From the NCBI RefSeq assembly GCF_022376445.1, contig NW_025955215.1, positions 1-56,783 of the forward strand: 56,783 nt of DNA, given 5' to 3'. This stretch comes from Fomitopsis serialis. Lineage: Eukaryota > Basidiomycota > Agaricomycetes > Polyporales > Fomitopsidaceae. The translations under genes were made by a program, and so were the position numbers. A model generated the notes under the pieces. That model did no database searches and was not told where the DNA came from. It saw only the letters and a list, made by a program, of their open reading frames with translations. Positions 20,654 to 32,210 of the stretch are shown here, piece after piece (within the stretch, counting starts at the first letter, position 1; each line of letters begins with the position of its first letter).

Positions 20654-21291
20654 ATGCGTGTCGCATCCCTCCTTACATGCATTGTGTTGCCTCTGCTGGC
20701 AGCTGCCCAGGCTGTACGTCGCTTTGCTGTTCAGCGCGATTTTAAGCCTCAATTGTGTTCTTCCTCCCACAGAACTCCGGGTCGCAGCAGCAGTCTTCAT
20801 CCCAGCAACAGTCCTCATCGCAGGCGTCGGGATCGTCACAAGCGTCAGGCTCGCAAGCGTCCGGCTCCTCGCAGCAGTCGCAGACCGTCATCGTGACCAC
20901 AGTCACTACCGTCGTTCCTTCAACATCATGGGCACCAGGAAACGTCGTCACCGGCGGTCAGACAATCACCTCCTCATTCCCTCATGTCACCAGTGTCAGC
21001 ACGACTCAGGTGATCTCATCGACGTCCATCATTGGAGGAGGGAACAACGGTGGAAAGAGCTCTTCGACTTCGAAAGCTCCCGTGTCGACAGCGCCGTCTA
21101 GCGTCAACGGTGGCGGCACGGGTGCACCCAACGGCGCGCCGAGCCCTGGCGAGGCGGGATCGCACGGAATATACGGTCCCAACGAGACATATATAGCGTC
21201 GGCGCTGGCTCTCTTGCCGCCTCTCCCTGGGCACGCCCTACTCACGATGGTGGCGGGGATGGCGATCGGAGCGGCGATGGTCTTTGCATGA
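20654..21291 (+). CDS. Ser/Thr/Gln-rich secreted protein, probably GPI-anchored
   Basis: Exons 20654..20713 and 20773..21291, 192 residues. The first exon encodes exactly a signal peptide (MRVASLLTCIVLPLLAAAQA). The mature part is almost only Ser, Gln, Gly and Thr, with repeated SQASGSS-type units (about residues 25-55) and TVIVTTVTTVVPSTS. It then has an SSTSKAPVSTAP linker and ends in a hydrophobic tail (ALLTMVAGMAIGAAMVFA) that fits a GPI-attachment signal. Such proteins are heavily O-glycosylated cell-wall or membrane surface proteins in fungi. No catalytic domain is visible. The repeat region is the kind of sequence expected to vary in length between strains. Confidence 0.8.
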
Positions 21292-21756
21292 AGCTGGGGA
21301 TGCTGTCTGATGAGCGATGGAACGCTGTTTTCTCTGGGACTACATTGCATTCGTGGACGCTAGACAGGTGACGATGGACCAACTGTTATATATTATACGC
21401 GTACAGTAGCGTACTCGCTAAGACGACACATGGATAATTCTCTTGCATCATTAGTTCTAGTTTCGCATACGTCGAATGAACACTCCTCTCATAGCACTGC
21501 TCTATGTTCACGACCTAATGACATTTGTCGCTCTTTCCGTGCGTTTGCCTTCGGCCTCCCGCACCCGCCCAGGTGTCCCTTGAGAGCGGCCGGCATGCAG
21601 TGGAGCTTACTACCACCCCTGCGACTTGGACTCACAGCTGAAGTCACTCTTCTGCGAACCCGCACTCTCCGGATACCGCGGGACTCGTCTTTTCACCACA
21701 GGGCAAACAAGGCCATCCAGGGCATCGGTATAAAAAGCCTACTTCAGCTTCGCCTC
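21292..21756. other. Upstream region of MYG1
   Basis: 465 bp with no independent gene. A frame from 21430 runs into MYG1, but the family N-terminus begins at the ATG at 21757. A TATAAAAA box lies at 21730-21736, too close to that ATG to be certain of its role. Confidence 0.45.
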
Positions 21757-23129
21757 ATGTCTTCTTCTCTCGAAGGCGCCCTCGAACCCCCAGCGAAGAA
21801 ACTGAAGATGCAGGAGGAACGCAAAGTATGTGGCTCGATCACTGCGATCTGACAGTCTAAGCCAACAGCGGACAGGTGATCGGGACGCACAACGGGACAT
21901 TTCACTGCGACGAGGCACTGGCCGTTTTCTTGCTGAAAAGGACAGAGGCCTACGGGACTGCAGGTGCGGACACTCCATCTCGTGCATCGACCCACCCTTC
22001 TGAGCTCCACGACAGACCTCACGCGTACCAGAGACCCGGCTGTGCTCGATACCTGTTCGATCGTGGTCGATGTTGGCGGCGTGTACGACGAGAGTAAGCA
22101 GCGCTTCGACCATCACCAGCGCGGCTTCCAGGAGGTCTTCGGACATGGATTCACGACGAAGCTGTCCTCGGCGGGGTTGGTCTACAAGTGCGTCTGCTGC
22201 CAAGCATCATGTATTCGCATGGAACGCGCTCGCTGATGTCTTTGTAGGCACTTTGGCAAGGAGATCATCGCCAGTAGGCTGCATGCATCCCCAGAGGACG
22301 AGAAAGTGCAGACCCTGTGGTTCAAGCTGTACAAGGAGTACATCGAGGCCATCGACGCTATCGACAATGGTGTCAATCAGTACGACACCGACCATAAGCC
22401 CAAGTATCGCATCAGGACGGATGTCTCAAGCAGAGTTGGTTTCTTCAACCCAGCTTGGAACGAGCCGTTCGATTCGAACACAGTCGATGTGAGTCGCCTT
22501 CCCTTTGCTTCCGTATGGCAACGGGCTTAGCGCTTCGTCAGGCCAAGTTTTTGAAGGCCTCTTCACTCGTTGGAGAAGAGTTCATTTCTCGACTGGACTA
22601 CTATGCCAATGCTTGGCTTCCCGCCCGCAACCTCGTTGCGGCGGCGATTAAGCAAGCGAGAGCAGCGGATGTCTCAGCCGGTGGCAAGATCATCGTCTTC
22701 GACCAGTTCCTGCCCTGGAAGGTATATCATGATGTATCCTCTCCATAGTGCACATCACTGAATATGTGATTGTCTAGGAACACCTTGCTGATCTAGAGGA
22801 AGAGCTGGCGATCCCCGCCGAGTCTCTCGCAGTCTATGTCCTCTACCCTGACGAGACGGCGCACAACTGGCGCGTCCAGGCCGTTCCCCTCGCGCCCGAC
22901 AGCTTCGACAGCCGCAAGGCCCTGCCTGAAGTATGGAGAGGCGTTCGCGACGACGAGCTCTCCAAGAAGTCTGGGATAGATGGCTGTATCTTCGTCCACG
23001 CCAGCGGCTTCATCGGCGGTAAGCACGCAATCCGTGATCGCTCTTGCTCATACTCAACGTGCTATAACGACAGGCAACAAGACAAAGGAGGGCGCCCTGC
23101 AGATGGCCCAGCGTGCTTTGAAGATGTGA
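21757..23129 (+). CDS. MYG1: MYG1 family (UPF0160) DHH-type 3'-5' RNA exonuclease
   Basis: MYG1 proteins are metal-dependent 3'-5' RNA exonucleases acting in the nucleolus and mitochondria. Seven exons, 21757..21825, 21876..21963, 22016..22187, 22248..22488, 22542..22721, 22778..23018 and 23074..23129, all in frame. Seen: GTHNGTFHCDEALAVFLL with metal-binding His/Asp, TRDPAVLDTCSIVVDVGG, the DHH-like RFDHHQRGFQEVFG, AIDNGVNQYD, FNPAWNE, FVHASGFIGGNKTKEGALQM and an end at QRALKM. About 348 residues, the family's usual length. The short Lys-rich N-terminus (PPAKKLKMQEERK) could act as a nuclear localisation signal. A mitochondrial presequence is not evident from this start. Confidence 0.94.
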
Positions 23130-23529
23130 ATCGTCGAAGAAAGGCAGATAAAGAAGGGGGCGTCCTAGGGATGCTGACCGCATCTTACGATGCGGGATGT
23201 TACTAAAAGTAACATAGCGTACACATATAATGTGTAGTAGGGGCTAAGCCCCATAATGGGGCTTGTCACCAGGCAATCTGGCGACGAGTTCATGACGGTG
23301 TCTTCGTCGAGAGTGATTGAATCCGTGTATAATACTGCAATGGCGCTTGACACCCCTGGTCTACGGTCTCGGCACGACTCAAATAGCCAGAGCAACGTTC
23401 GGGCTCGAGCCATAGCCTCGTGAACCTCAACTCCGGCCCTGAGCTCCGCACGGAAAGGACTCCAGTATTTAACGACTCGTCTTCAGAGGTCAATTCAGTA
23501 GATGCAAGTCCCTGTTCCAGCCATCGACC
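23130..23529. other. Intergenic, no gene seen
   Basis: 400 bp between MYG1 and the SurE-like gene. Frames are short and motif-free. Confidence 0.55.
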
Positions 23530-24974
23530 ATGACTACTAAAGTACCGAGAGTGTTACTGACGGCAAGTGCTCCGCTCTGCAAGCCAGAAGGTCAACACCT
23601 GTGGCTCATGACCTAGCGCTCGGTTTTGACCAGAACGATGACGGACCTCCTGGGCCAGAGTCACCCTACATCTACGGGTTGTATCAGCATCTGACCAACA
23701 ACCTAGGTGAGACCCATCAGACTGTATTCATTGTACAATTTGATGACCTCGTGGTGTAGGATGGGATGTAAAGGTCGTCATACCTAGCACTCAGAAATCC
23801 TGGATCGGTGAGTAGATGCACGCCCGCTGTTAATGTGCTAGACGGTGCTTAAGCCGACGTCTAGGGAAGGCATATCATATCCACGAAGTGATCAATGGAC
23901 GATTCTACTATCCACAAGGACCCGGTACGAGTCTAGCCGTCGTGCATGAGACACTCCTTCTCAACATCCTTCTGCCCTTTCACTAGATGGTCTAGGAGAG
24001 ATCTCAGAGCAATCGAGGCCATTGCGTGAGGGGGAGACCGCTGAGTGGATCCTACTGGATGGGGTCCGTCGATGCTCGCCGTCGAATTGCTGAAAACTGA
24101 TCGCTTTCGTGCAGACACCTGCGACGTGCTCGAATATAGCACTCCATAATCTCTACCACGGAGAAATAGATCTCGTTGTACGTATCACCAGCGCCGTATG
24201 CGCGTAGGCTGCGATGCTCAACGTCCTGTGTCCTCGCTTCAGATATCTGGACCCAATTTTGGCCGCAACAGCTCCGGTACGTCAGCTTAAACAATCATAC
24301 CCTTCCCCAACTCATCCCTCTCAGCCGCATTCGCCCTCTCCTCCGGCACCATCGGCGCGGCCATGTCCGCCAGTCTCTCCCGCACTCGTGCCATCGCCCT
24401 CTCCTACGGCACCGTCCTCCACCCGACGCCGCACGAGCTGCACGAGCCCGCACACGTCCTCGCGACAAAGATCATCGCCCACCTCTGGGCGCACTGGGGC
24501 GCAGACGCGGGCGGCGGTCTGCGCGGCGGCGAGATCGACCTCTACAACGTGAACATCCCCATGGTACGGGACCTCCTGCACGAGGACCGCCTCCGCATCT
24601 GCTGGACGACCATCTGGCGGAACGCCTACGGCCGCCTGTTCAAGGCGCATGGGGAGGAGCGCGCCGCGGAGGCGGCGGCGCAGGCGATGTCAGGTGCGGG
24701 CCCGGACTCGCCGGGGGAGGGGCGGAAGGCGAGGGCGTTGGGCGGCGTAGACGAGGCGGCGAGGCCGGAGGACGCGGGGCGGCTGTCGTTCAGGTGGGCG
24801 CCGGACATGACGGGCCTGATTACCCCGCAGTTGTCTACGCTGCCAGTGGGCAGCGACGGATGGGCGATCAGGCAGGGGTGGGCGAGCGTGACGCCTATAC
24901 GGGCGAGCTTTGCGGAGCCGGCCTCGGAGCCAGTGACGGATATCGAAGAGAGGATATGGAAGATGAAGTTGTGA
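23530..24974 (+). CDS. SurE-like 5'/3'-nucleotidase
   Basis: SurE enzymes are metal-dependent phosphatases acting on nucleoside monophosphates and other phosphoesters; the fungal relative PBY1 is P-body associated. Eight exons: 23530..23562, 23634..23706, 23760..23807, 23865..23924, 23987..24063, 24115..24177, 24243..24276 and 24325..24974. Seen: the metal motif VLLTNDDGPPGPESPYIYGL, VVIPSTQKSWIGKAYHIHEV, DGTPATCSNIALHNLY, DLVISGPNFGRNSS and SSGTIGAAMSASLS...ALSYG, then a C-terminal part with EIDLYNVNIPMV. The long last exon is GC-rich and Ala/Gly-rich. The first intron starts with GC (GCAAGT...CAG), and removing it is what restores the NDDG motif. Whole frame intact. Confidence 0.92.
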
Positions 24975-25211
24975 TACTATTATCCATGTATCATTGTATG
25001 GCTATGGGGCAACGCGAATTGAATGCACGGAGCAAATTCGTCCGTCCGTGGAAGCATCGTAGCAGTCTACACCGTTCGTGATAAATACATCAGCACAGTT
25101 CGTAAGTCGTGGTTTTTGTAGCATTCGTGTATCTTTATATTGTCGTGCAATGTCATGAATGCTGGCACTTGATATCGGTCCAACCCTTCCTCAGCGGCAT
25201 CCGGCACCAGT

Positions 25212-27148
25212 CTACAGCAAAACTCCGAATAGGACGCCCATCACCCCGAGCATCGGCACCACTGGGAACATTGGACGAGCAGCGTCGGAAGCGACTTGGC
25301 CGTGGATGACCTGTTGCCTGTATACTGTCAGGCTCCTGATCCGCCACGAAGCGTTCTGAAAGGTGTGTGTAAGGACACAAACACTGAAACTTTCGGAACG
25401 ACTACGTACGTCGAAGTTGCTGGGCTCCATCAATCGTTCCGCGCACGTCCCCGGACAACCCGACGTGGTGTAATCGTTGCCCGCCCAGTCGCCTACCTCA
25501 AAATCAGTACAATGCCAACGGCATGCGAACAGCTGCACATACCGCAAAACGTTATGTCTTAGGTGGAAGATAAGCAGAGATAGTGCAGTGAAGCCCGTAC
25601 AGAACTTACCGAAGATTATCGAGTGGTTGATGAAGTTTGTGAGAGGGTCGCATGCGCCGGCCTCCAAAAACGCGACGGGCTCGCCCCACGTCGACGGCGT
25701 CGGCTGCCCGTTCGTCACGTCCTGCGGGACCGCCGCGCGGTAGAACGACCCTGCGCCGATAGCCACATCAACCCCCATCCACGCGCATGGGAGTAAGGAC
25801 ACGCACAGACACCGATCCCGGACACGTCCCACTTCATGGCGAACACGCCGCCACTCTGCTCGTCGAAGATGGGCCCGTACGATGCGCGGCTCCACTCAGT
25901 GACCCCGCATCCCGCATTACTGTTGAAATTGTCGACGCAGTTGCAGACAAGGTTTGGCTCGTTATTCGTCGTCTGTCGTGTGATTGAGCACGTCCGCTTT
26001 GTTATGGTGCCAGTGACGAGGATTAGCGACGTACGACGATCGTCCCCGTGAAGTTCGCGTTCTGCGTCATGTTGCAGTCTGCAGCGCCGGTGTCAGAGCG
26101 CGCCCTCAATGGGGATGACCGTGCGGAGGTGAATACGTACTCGGACCGGTGTGCCACGTAACCTGGTTGTGTTGATTATCGTGCACGCCCTCGATGATGT
26201 CGATCTCCCCGGTCTGGCGCATAAAACGAGAAGCGCGGTGAGGTCATCGACTACGAGAAGAACGGACACGCGACTTCGACTTACCCAGGGCCAGGTGCCC
26301 CCGCCCACCGTCCACCACGCGGGCCAGACGCCTGTGCTTCTCGTGAGTGCCGGGAAGGTTCTATGCGCGAGGGGAAGACGTACCACAGCCCCATGGGGCC
26401 ATGTCGAGGTCAAGAATGAACAGGCCTAGGCATAGAATTCGGTTTGTGGCCGATAGGATGTGCTATGCCCGATGGTACGTACCGGTGTTATACTGCTTTT
26501 GACTCGAGATTCGGACGCTACGGAAGCGCGTCACTCCACAACCGGTGGTGCGCTGAGAGCAGGTATGCTCACCTGTTCCTGTACTGCCCATTTGACAGCG
26601 TTGTCGTATTGTCGCCCTTCATGACGACGATACCGTCCGACTCGACGTAGGCCAGACCGTCCGCAAACGCCGTGTTCCGGTCCGTGTAGCTGGAATCATC
26701 AGCGACACTACAGAGCGCGGAGGGGACGAGACCTACTTGACCGAACCACTGCAGCGAGTCAGTCGGACTCCTCTGACCATGGAGAAACGCTGGATACGTA
26801 CTGCGTCGGGTCTTCGCCGGTGTAGAATTCAAACGTACTACAGGCGCTCGCACAGATTTACAGTGAAGATTTCAAGAGGACTCACTCGAAGAACGTCGAG
26901 CCTTCGTAGGTGTCCTGTACCGTCCAGACATAGTTGGTCCCGTTAGGGAACGTCTGTGTGGGCGTGCTCCGTTTTTCGACGCGTTCAACGCGTGCGGCGA
27001 GCGCTGTATTCGCCAGTAACAGTAGCCATACCAGGCCTGCTCGCGAACTCGGAGAAGCGAGTGCTGAGCAGTCTGCTCCTTGTCTTGACCGAAGAGCTAC
27101 AACCGCCAGGACCAGAGAGATGAGGGTAAGAGGTAGCGCAGAGATCAT
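25212..27148 (-). CDS. GH16 (laminarinase type) glucanase with GPI-type tail
   Basis: Endo-beta-1,3(4)-glucanase family acting on cell-wall glucan outside the cell. More than ten short exons, all joinable in frame. Seen: hydrophobic N-terminus (MISALPLTLISLVLAVVAL, and a second hydrophobic stretch near VWLLLLANTALAA), YVWTVQDTYEGSTFFDTFEF, NTAFADGLAYVESDGIVVMK, APWGCGVWPAWWTVGGG, the catalytic GEIDIIEGVHD (E-x-D-x-x-E), NQVTWHTGPNCNMT, SYGPIFDEQSGGVFAMKWD, SFYRAAVPQDV and GDWAGNDYTTSGCPGTC. A hydrophobic end (VVPMLGVMGVLFGVLL) suggests a GPI signal. Two micro-exons are required: 12 nt at 26737..26748 (GSVN) and 15 nt at 25544..25558 (DITFC). The exact start is uncertain because of the doubled hydrophobic N-terminus. 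Confidence 0.9.
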
Positions 27149-28696
27149 GCAGTCGTGAATTAGTACGAGTGTTTTCAAGTTCGGCAGATGTAGAGGCGGG
27201 TGAAGAGGGCCGTGTGGGGTGAGCGGACACGCTTATGAAGCCTGCGGAGAGGGGGACGTCAAGCACTGGCAGAGGGTATTGGTTGAGTGCTAAGAACGGA
27301 TCAACACATGTGTCTGGTGCAGTTCTGGGGCTCGTCTGACGCGGAGAGAAACACGAGGCGAACGTGAGCACGAGCGGGGACAGCCTTGTGGGTTGCAAAG
27401 CGCGAGCAGTGGGCGTAGCAGCAGGCCGACGGCGTGAGGGAGCACGAGAGAGAGGGCAGCCCAGCGTATTGTCGGAGCACTCGCCAGAGTCCGAGTCGCC
27501 CTCGCTTGTGCAACTCGAACTTGCCGCGCAAGGCAGGCGCCGAGAATACGCCGGCCCGACGTCGACGTCCGTCCCTTCCAGCGTCGACGGCTCTCGGCCT
27601 TCGCTGCAGGCTCATCGAGGAGGAACAGGTACCATCGACGTATGAGACCGTCCTCCCCCACTCAAAGAGGTCTCGTTTAGAGTCTGCCTACGGGAGACTA
27701 CCATCGACGACCAAAGGACAATATTGACACGCCTTCCTTACACGCGCTGGACCACATAGCGACACTCGATCAAACTCAATTGCGTTGAAGGCTGTCTATG
27801 CTAGTGGTCAATGGACCCCACAACATCTGCGATGTGAGGCATGGCGAAGGGTGCATACATCCTGAGCTATAGTAAGTACCTAGCTGCTATGCCTCCTCGC
27901 TTACTTATCTAGGGCAACTACGTAATCGACAATATCCGCATATTGCACGCGAGCGAGCAGTGCGTCCGCACACTAAATGCTCCTCCGGCATAATTGCGTC
28001 AAATATCTCGAGTGTAGAGGTATCGAGCTGTCTCCGCGGCGGAAATATAGTCTGCAAGGCTTGGATCTGCGTAGAGTCGACTTTAAGCATCACATCCATC
28101 GGATTCCCGGCAAGTCGGCGGGAGGCAGAAATGCAATGCATGCAAAACGGTGTGACCAATATTGAACTAGAACACGTAAACATGCATGTTCTTCGTGCAT
28201 GTTCTTCGTCCGAAATGAAGTTGTTGATAGACAAGTCGGGCAGAGTAACTTGTAACACAGACCGGGTGAGTAGCTGCGGCGCGCGCCCCAACCGCGCCCC
28301 GACGAGTCCGAGGTGTGGCTGGGATCCCGATCACATGACCGTTCTCCCATTTGTACTTATAACGAAAGCTTTCAAACGTTCACTGAACGTCGACAACATT
28401 GAAGACTCTGCATACAACGCGCGACGTCCCTCCTAGTCCTCCGACAACGGCGCCTGGAAAGTGCCGCTTGAAGGGAGTCCTTCATTCACTACTAAATTAG
28501 CAGGTCACGGTGTTTTCAGCCTATGTAAGTGGCAGATTCCCGTCATTACTATCCTTAAAGCGAAAGCTGAGGCTTGTTGAGACACATATATATCGAGCAC
28601 TCACCTGCCGAGTTCTCACTAAGCTGGACTGCGCAGTATATCTCTCAGCGACGCATAATTTTGGCAAACGACGCTGATCAGTCATCTATAACACAG
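27149..28696. other. Gene-poor stretch upstream of the GH16 and orphan genes
   Basis: 1.5 kb with several frames of 80-160 codons on both strands (for example 27290-27661 minus and 27960-28436 plus), none with motifs, plausible splice sites or low-complexity bias typical of real genes. A perfect 13-bp tandem duplication (TGCATGTTCTTCG) lies at 28183-28208. I support no gene here. Confidence 0.5.
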
Positions 28697-29660
28697 ATGC
28701 CGCCAAAGGGATCCAGGAAGAAGGGTTCTGCGACAGTAGGAGGCAACCAGCCCAAGCGTTCGACGCGGTTAACTCGCTCCTCTGTGCGGCAACAAAGTCA
28801 ACGTAAGTGCGTCCAGTGAGCACTGGCAGATCCTCGCATACTTATTGAGGTACGATTCATTCCATATGACAGTGCAATCAAGCAATGCTCCCTTCAACGT
28901 CCTCGCCTTTCTCGATGAGGCACTTGAGTCGGAGCGAAAGCCCAAAAGGCAGCGTCGACTTGTTCCGGTGCTTGAGGTCAGGACCCCAGACTTGGATGTA
29001 AGTGGCATGTATTACTATGACCATATGCTCACCCTAGTTGACTGTTCATCCTAGGACCCTCATCCAGAACATCGCCGGTCCCCTCCCATCGAGAAACCAC
29101 GGCGAATACGCCGCGAAGTCGCTCCCGTTCATGTTGAGGCACACACCGAAGCATCCCAGACGCGCCGGCGGCGGCTCAGTCCTACTCGAGTTGAACTCGA
29201 AGCTAATGTTGACGTTGAGGAACCACCCCGCAAGCGCCCCGCACTCGCTCCCTTTGTACATGTGCCATCCCGAGTGCTCCCCAAGCTCCCTCGCTTCGTA
29301 AAGATATCCTCCCTGATGGGCCCTGAGCCCTCTTCTGTAGAGGCGTCGTCGTCAGCACGCCCTGCACATCCTCCCATAAGGGCACTGGAGCCTGTGCACC
29401 CTCCACTCCTTCCCATCAGGGCACCGTCACCGCACCCCCCGCTTTCTCCCGTGGGTGGATGGGATCCAGCACGTGCTGTCCTCCCTCTGCTTTCTCCCAT
29501 GAAGGGACGGGACCCAGCACGTCCTGCATCCCCTCCACTTTCCCCCGTGAAGCGGTCGGATCCCGCACGTCCTGCTCTCCCTCCCTCAAGGGCGTCGGAT
29601 TCAGCACGCCCTCCGCTCCCTCTCAAAAAGGTGCGGTCACCGTCGGGATTCGCAAAGTAG
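28697..29660 (+). CDS. Orphan basic Pro/Arg-rich protein with 16-residue repeats
   Basis: Three exons, 28697..28802, 28873..28997 and 29055..29660, joined by canonical introns with matching phases, about 278 residues. Exon 1 is very basic (PPKGSRKKGSATVGGNQPKR). Exon 2 reads NAPFNVLAFLDEALESERKP then QRRLVPVLEVRTPDLD. Exon 3 is Arg/Pro-rich and contains three exact 48-bp units coding LSPVGGWDPARAVLPL, LSPMKGRDPARPASPP and LSPVKRSDPARPALPP (29442..29585), followed by a shortened fourth unit. No domain is recognised. The basic SP-rich composition would suit a DNA- or RNA-binding, phosphorylated nuclear protein, which is only inference. It stands alone between two gene-poor stretches, as lineage-specific genes often do. 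Confidence 0.6.
29442..29585 (+). repeat. Three 48-bp in-frame tandem repeats
   Basis: Units at 29442-29489, 29490-29537 and 29538-29585, each 48 bp and encoding the 16-residue pattern LSPxxxxDPAR-x5. A degenerate partial unit follows to about 29624, and related but diverged ASP/SP motifs precede it. Expected to be length-variable. Confidence 0.8.
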
Positions 29661-31017
29661 CGGGGTCCGTACCACTCAGTACCATATCTCTCTCATACTC
29701 CACACGAAGCGAGGCATCGCTTGTCCCACCAACCTCCTCCACGACTATATGTGTACACAGAGTCGGACGCGACACTCGCCACGGCACACAAGCATGTGTA
29801 CCTGGTCTGACGCGGGTTGTTCAAGGTCTCGGATCGCAGCTATGATGGTCCCCCCGCTCAAAGCATATTGTCGAGGCTCTTGGTCGTTGGTCAACGGGGC
29901 CGTGGACTACAGCTGACTCCTGCAGGTCAACGAGGCGCCGCAGGCTGATGTCATTGGGAATTATCGTTTAACGGGCTTTTGGACTGTTGAAAAGGGCAAT
30001 TGGCGAAGAATAGAGACACTGGCACCATCCACATGGAGTATAGAGTAACGGACCGACATCATCTGGTGTATGTAGCTGGGCCCCAGCAATCCTCTCAATC
30101 GATCATCGCAACAGAACAATGCATGTAGTTACTTCCACTGTGGTACTTGATTCGAATTTTCCACGGAGTAGCAGCATCGTCTCATGTCCTGTCAATGCTG
30201 CACTGGCAGTCCAGGCTGGCAAACCGTCTCACCCGTCCCAGTGTTAACCTGAGCACGGACCGGGCCAAGTGTCATAGCACGGCGTCCGTGTCATTATGTA
30301 CTATGCACATTCCTCGTGAATCGTGATGCATTGACGGCCCAAGGAGGTTTGGGCTGCATCCCTCGATGGTCACAAGTGCCGGTGACATCGAGATGATTTT
30401 TCGAACGGTGAAGCACGAGACGGTACAATGCAATGGGATGTGAAGCTGTCAACAGGGATGGTGGTACTAGACGTCCGACGTCGAGTCTCTTCAAGTATTG
30501 GGAAGGCATCCGTGCTATCACAGGGGCGGTAGGCATGGGCCTAGGCGATGTCTGAACGATTTACACATTCCTGCTCGAGTTTGGTCATATGGTTATCATG
30601 ATCGCAGAGCGGTCGCGCGAAACTAAGTTACCCTTGTAATGAACCAATGAAGAATGTTCGCACTGACAGTCGCATATTGCTCCTCAGGCCTCACCGGCAC
30701 CGGCCATGTCTGTACCTCGCATGAACGATCTTTTTCAACTGCTTGAGCGCCTGGAAATGGGATGCTGAATCTGTGATCACCTCTTGCAGTAGCTAAACCG
30801 ATGAAAGTCGCTGAAGCTTGAAGGTTCGCCACAGCCATGAGAAACAGCTGGGCCACACTGCAAAACTCAGACCTGCTGTCAGGCCGGAGGACGGAAGATC
30901 ATCGAATGGCAACTCTGTTCGGTAGTCGCGCGACATACATCCATACAAGCATGGGGATCATGAAGGATATGCGGAGAAGACAATAGCATGGAGCAAACAA
31001 CAACGACAGACAGTAGT
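29661..31017. other. Gene-poor stretch, no gene supported
   Basis: 1.36 kb between the orphan gene and the stop of eL15. Minus-strand frames at 30294-30536 and 30623-30856 are the longest, without motifs or convincing splice signals. No tRNA or other RNA gene was recognised. Confidence 0.5.
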
Positions 31018-31326
31018 TTACCGGTAACGGCGGAGGCTGAGGGTGTTGTGCTTTTTCCAGGTAGACCAGCCCGGAGTGTGGTTGTGCAAATGACCCTTGC
31101 CCAAGCCACGGTTCTGAAGACATGATGAGTATGTAGTCAAATGGAGCATCAATGAAAGGTGTACCTTCTTGCCGACACCGGTAAGGCCACGAGCCTCGCG
31201 ACGCTTGTGCACGGGCTTCGTGATCCAGTTGATCCTGGGGTCGCGGCGGATCTGTAGTCTTCCCGTCAGCAGTAATCGAGACATAGAATGATAGCACCTA
31301 CAGCCTTGTGGCTGGGGTCAACGAGA

Positions 31327-31361
<35 letters not shown>

Positions 31362-31830
31362 CACCCAGTACGAGTTGAGCACACGAAGGTTACCACACCG
31401 TCTGCCGACACGCTCCTCCGCCACGCTCCTCAAACCACGCTGGGGCTTGAGGTGGTTGACACCCTGGCGGACGGGCTTGCCGAAGGTGGCACCTGTAATG
31501 GGCCGTTTGAGTCTGGGTGTAGACCTAAACTCGAGCAAACGCACCCTTCGGGACCTGTTTCTTGCGGTTACCCCTCCTCACACGGACGCGGTAGACAACG
31601 TAGCCCTGCTTGGCCTTGTAGCCAAGGCGGCGAGCCTTGTCGGGACGGGACGGGCGCGAGGCACGGTGGATGACGTTAAGCTGGCGGTACTCCCAGCACC
31701 TGTGCAACCGCAAAGTCAAATTTACGCATTGGCTGGGTAGGTGATGTACGAACCTCACGCGGAGGAGGAATCGGAGGACATCCGACTGCTTTTTCTTGTA
31801 GAGCTCGCCAATGTACTTGTAAGCCCCCAT
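31018..31830 (-). CDS. RPL15: 60S ribosomal protein eL15
   Basis: Structural protein of the 60S subunit. Five exons, 31754..31830, 31545..31699, 31302..31492, 31165..31251 and 31018..31113, with matching phases, 201 residues. Seen: [126 protein letters not shown] and the end NTLSLRRYR. Length and motifs match the family from end to end. The start is 380 bp from the divergent MYND gene. Confidence 0.97.
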
Positions 31831-32210
31831 GCTTGCGAACTGTTGGAGGAAAGGAGGTGGATCAGCGTCTCGGCGAAAGAGGTGTAGGTCCCAGTGTCAT
31901 CCGGATGTCTCCCCCGCCATCCATCTCTTTCCGCCCGGATTGTCCCTTCCTGCGGCAATCCAGCAGGTTCCTCGAGACGTCCGGCACACTGGAGCAGCAT
32001 AGATGCGGGCTCACCTCTTGAGTCTTGAGGTTTTGAGGAGGGGTCGGGGCTGTTGATGATCCTCAGCGAGTCGACAGGTGCGGCGCCAGTCTGCGTAGCT
32101 CACGTGGTGCAGCTTCTCAGGTTAGGGTCACAGGGCGCGACACGACGCGACGCGACGCGCTAATAGCGCCCAAGACTCTATCTGACGTTCGAGCGGCTCG
32201 CAATCCCACT
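31831..32210. promoter_or_regulatory. Divergent promoter of eL15 and the MYND gene
   Basis: 380 bp between the two starts. It contains an E-box (TCACGTGG, 32100-32107) and, 35-50 bp further on, a short GACGC tandem array (about 32143-32160). No gene is seen inside. Confidence 0.5.

Noticed and set aside
27290..27661. 124-codon minus-strand frame upstream of the GH16 gene
   Set aside because: Arg/Ala-rich with no motif and overlapping open frames on both strands, as expected from GC-rich DNA.
29129..29626. Minus-strand Gly/Arg-rich frame opposite the orphan gene
   Set aside because: Its repeats are just the reverse complement of the 48-bp coding units; the plus strand has the start, the introns and the clean phases.
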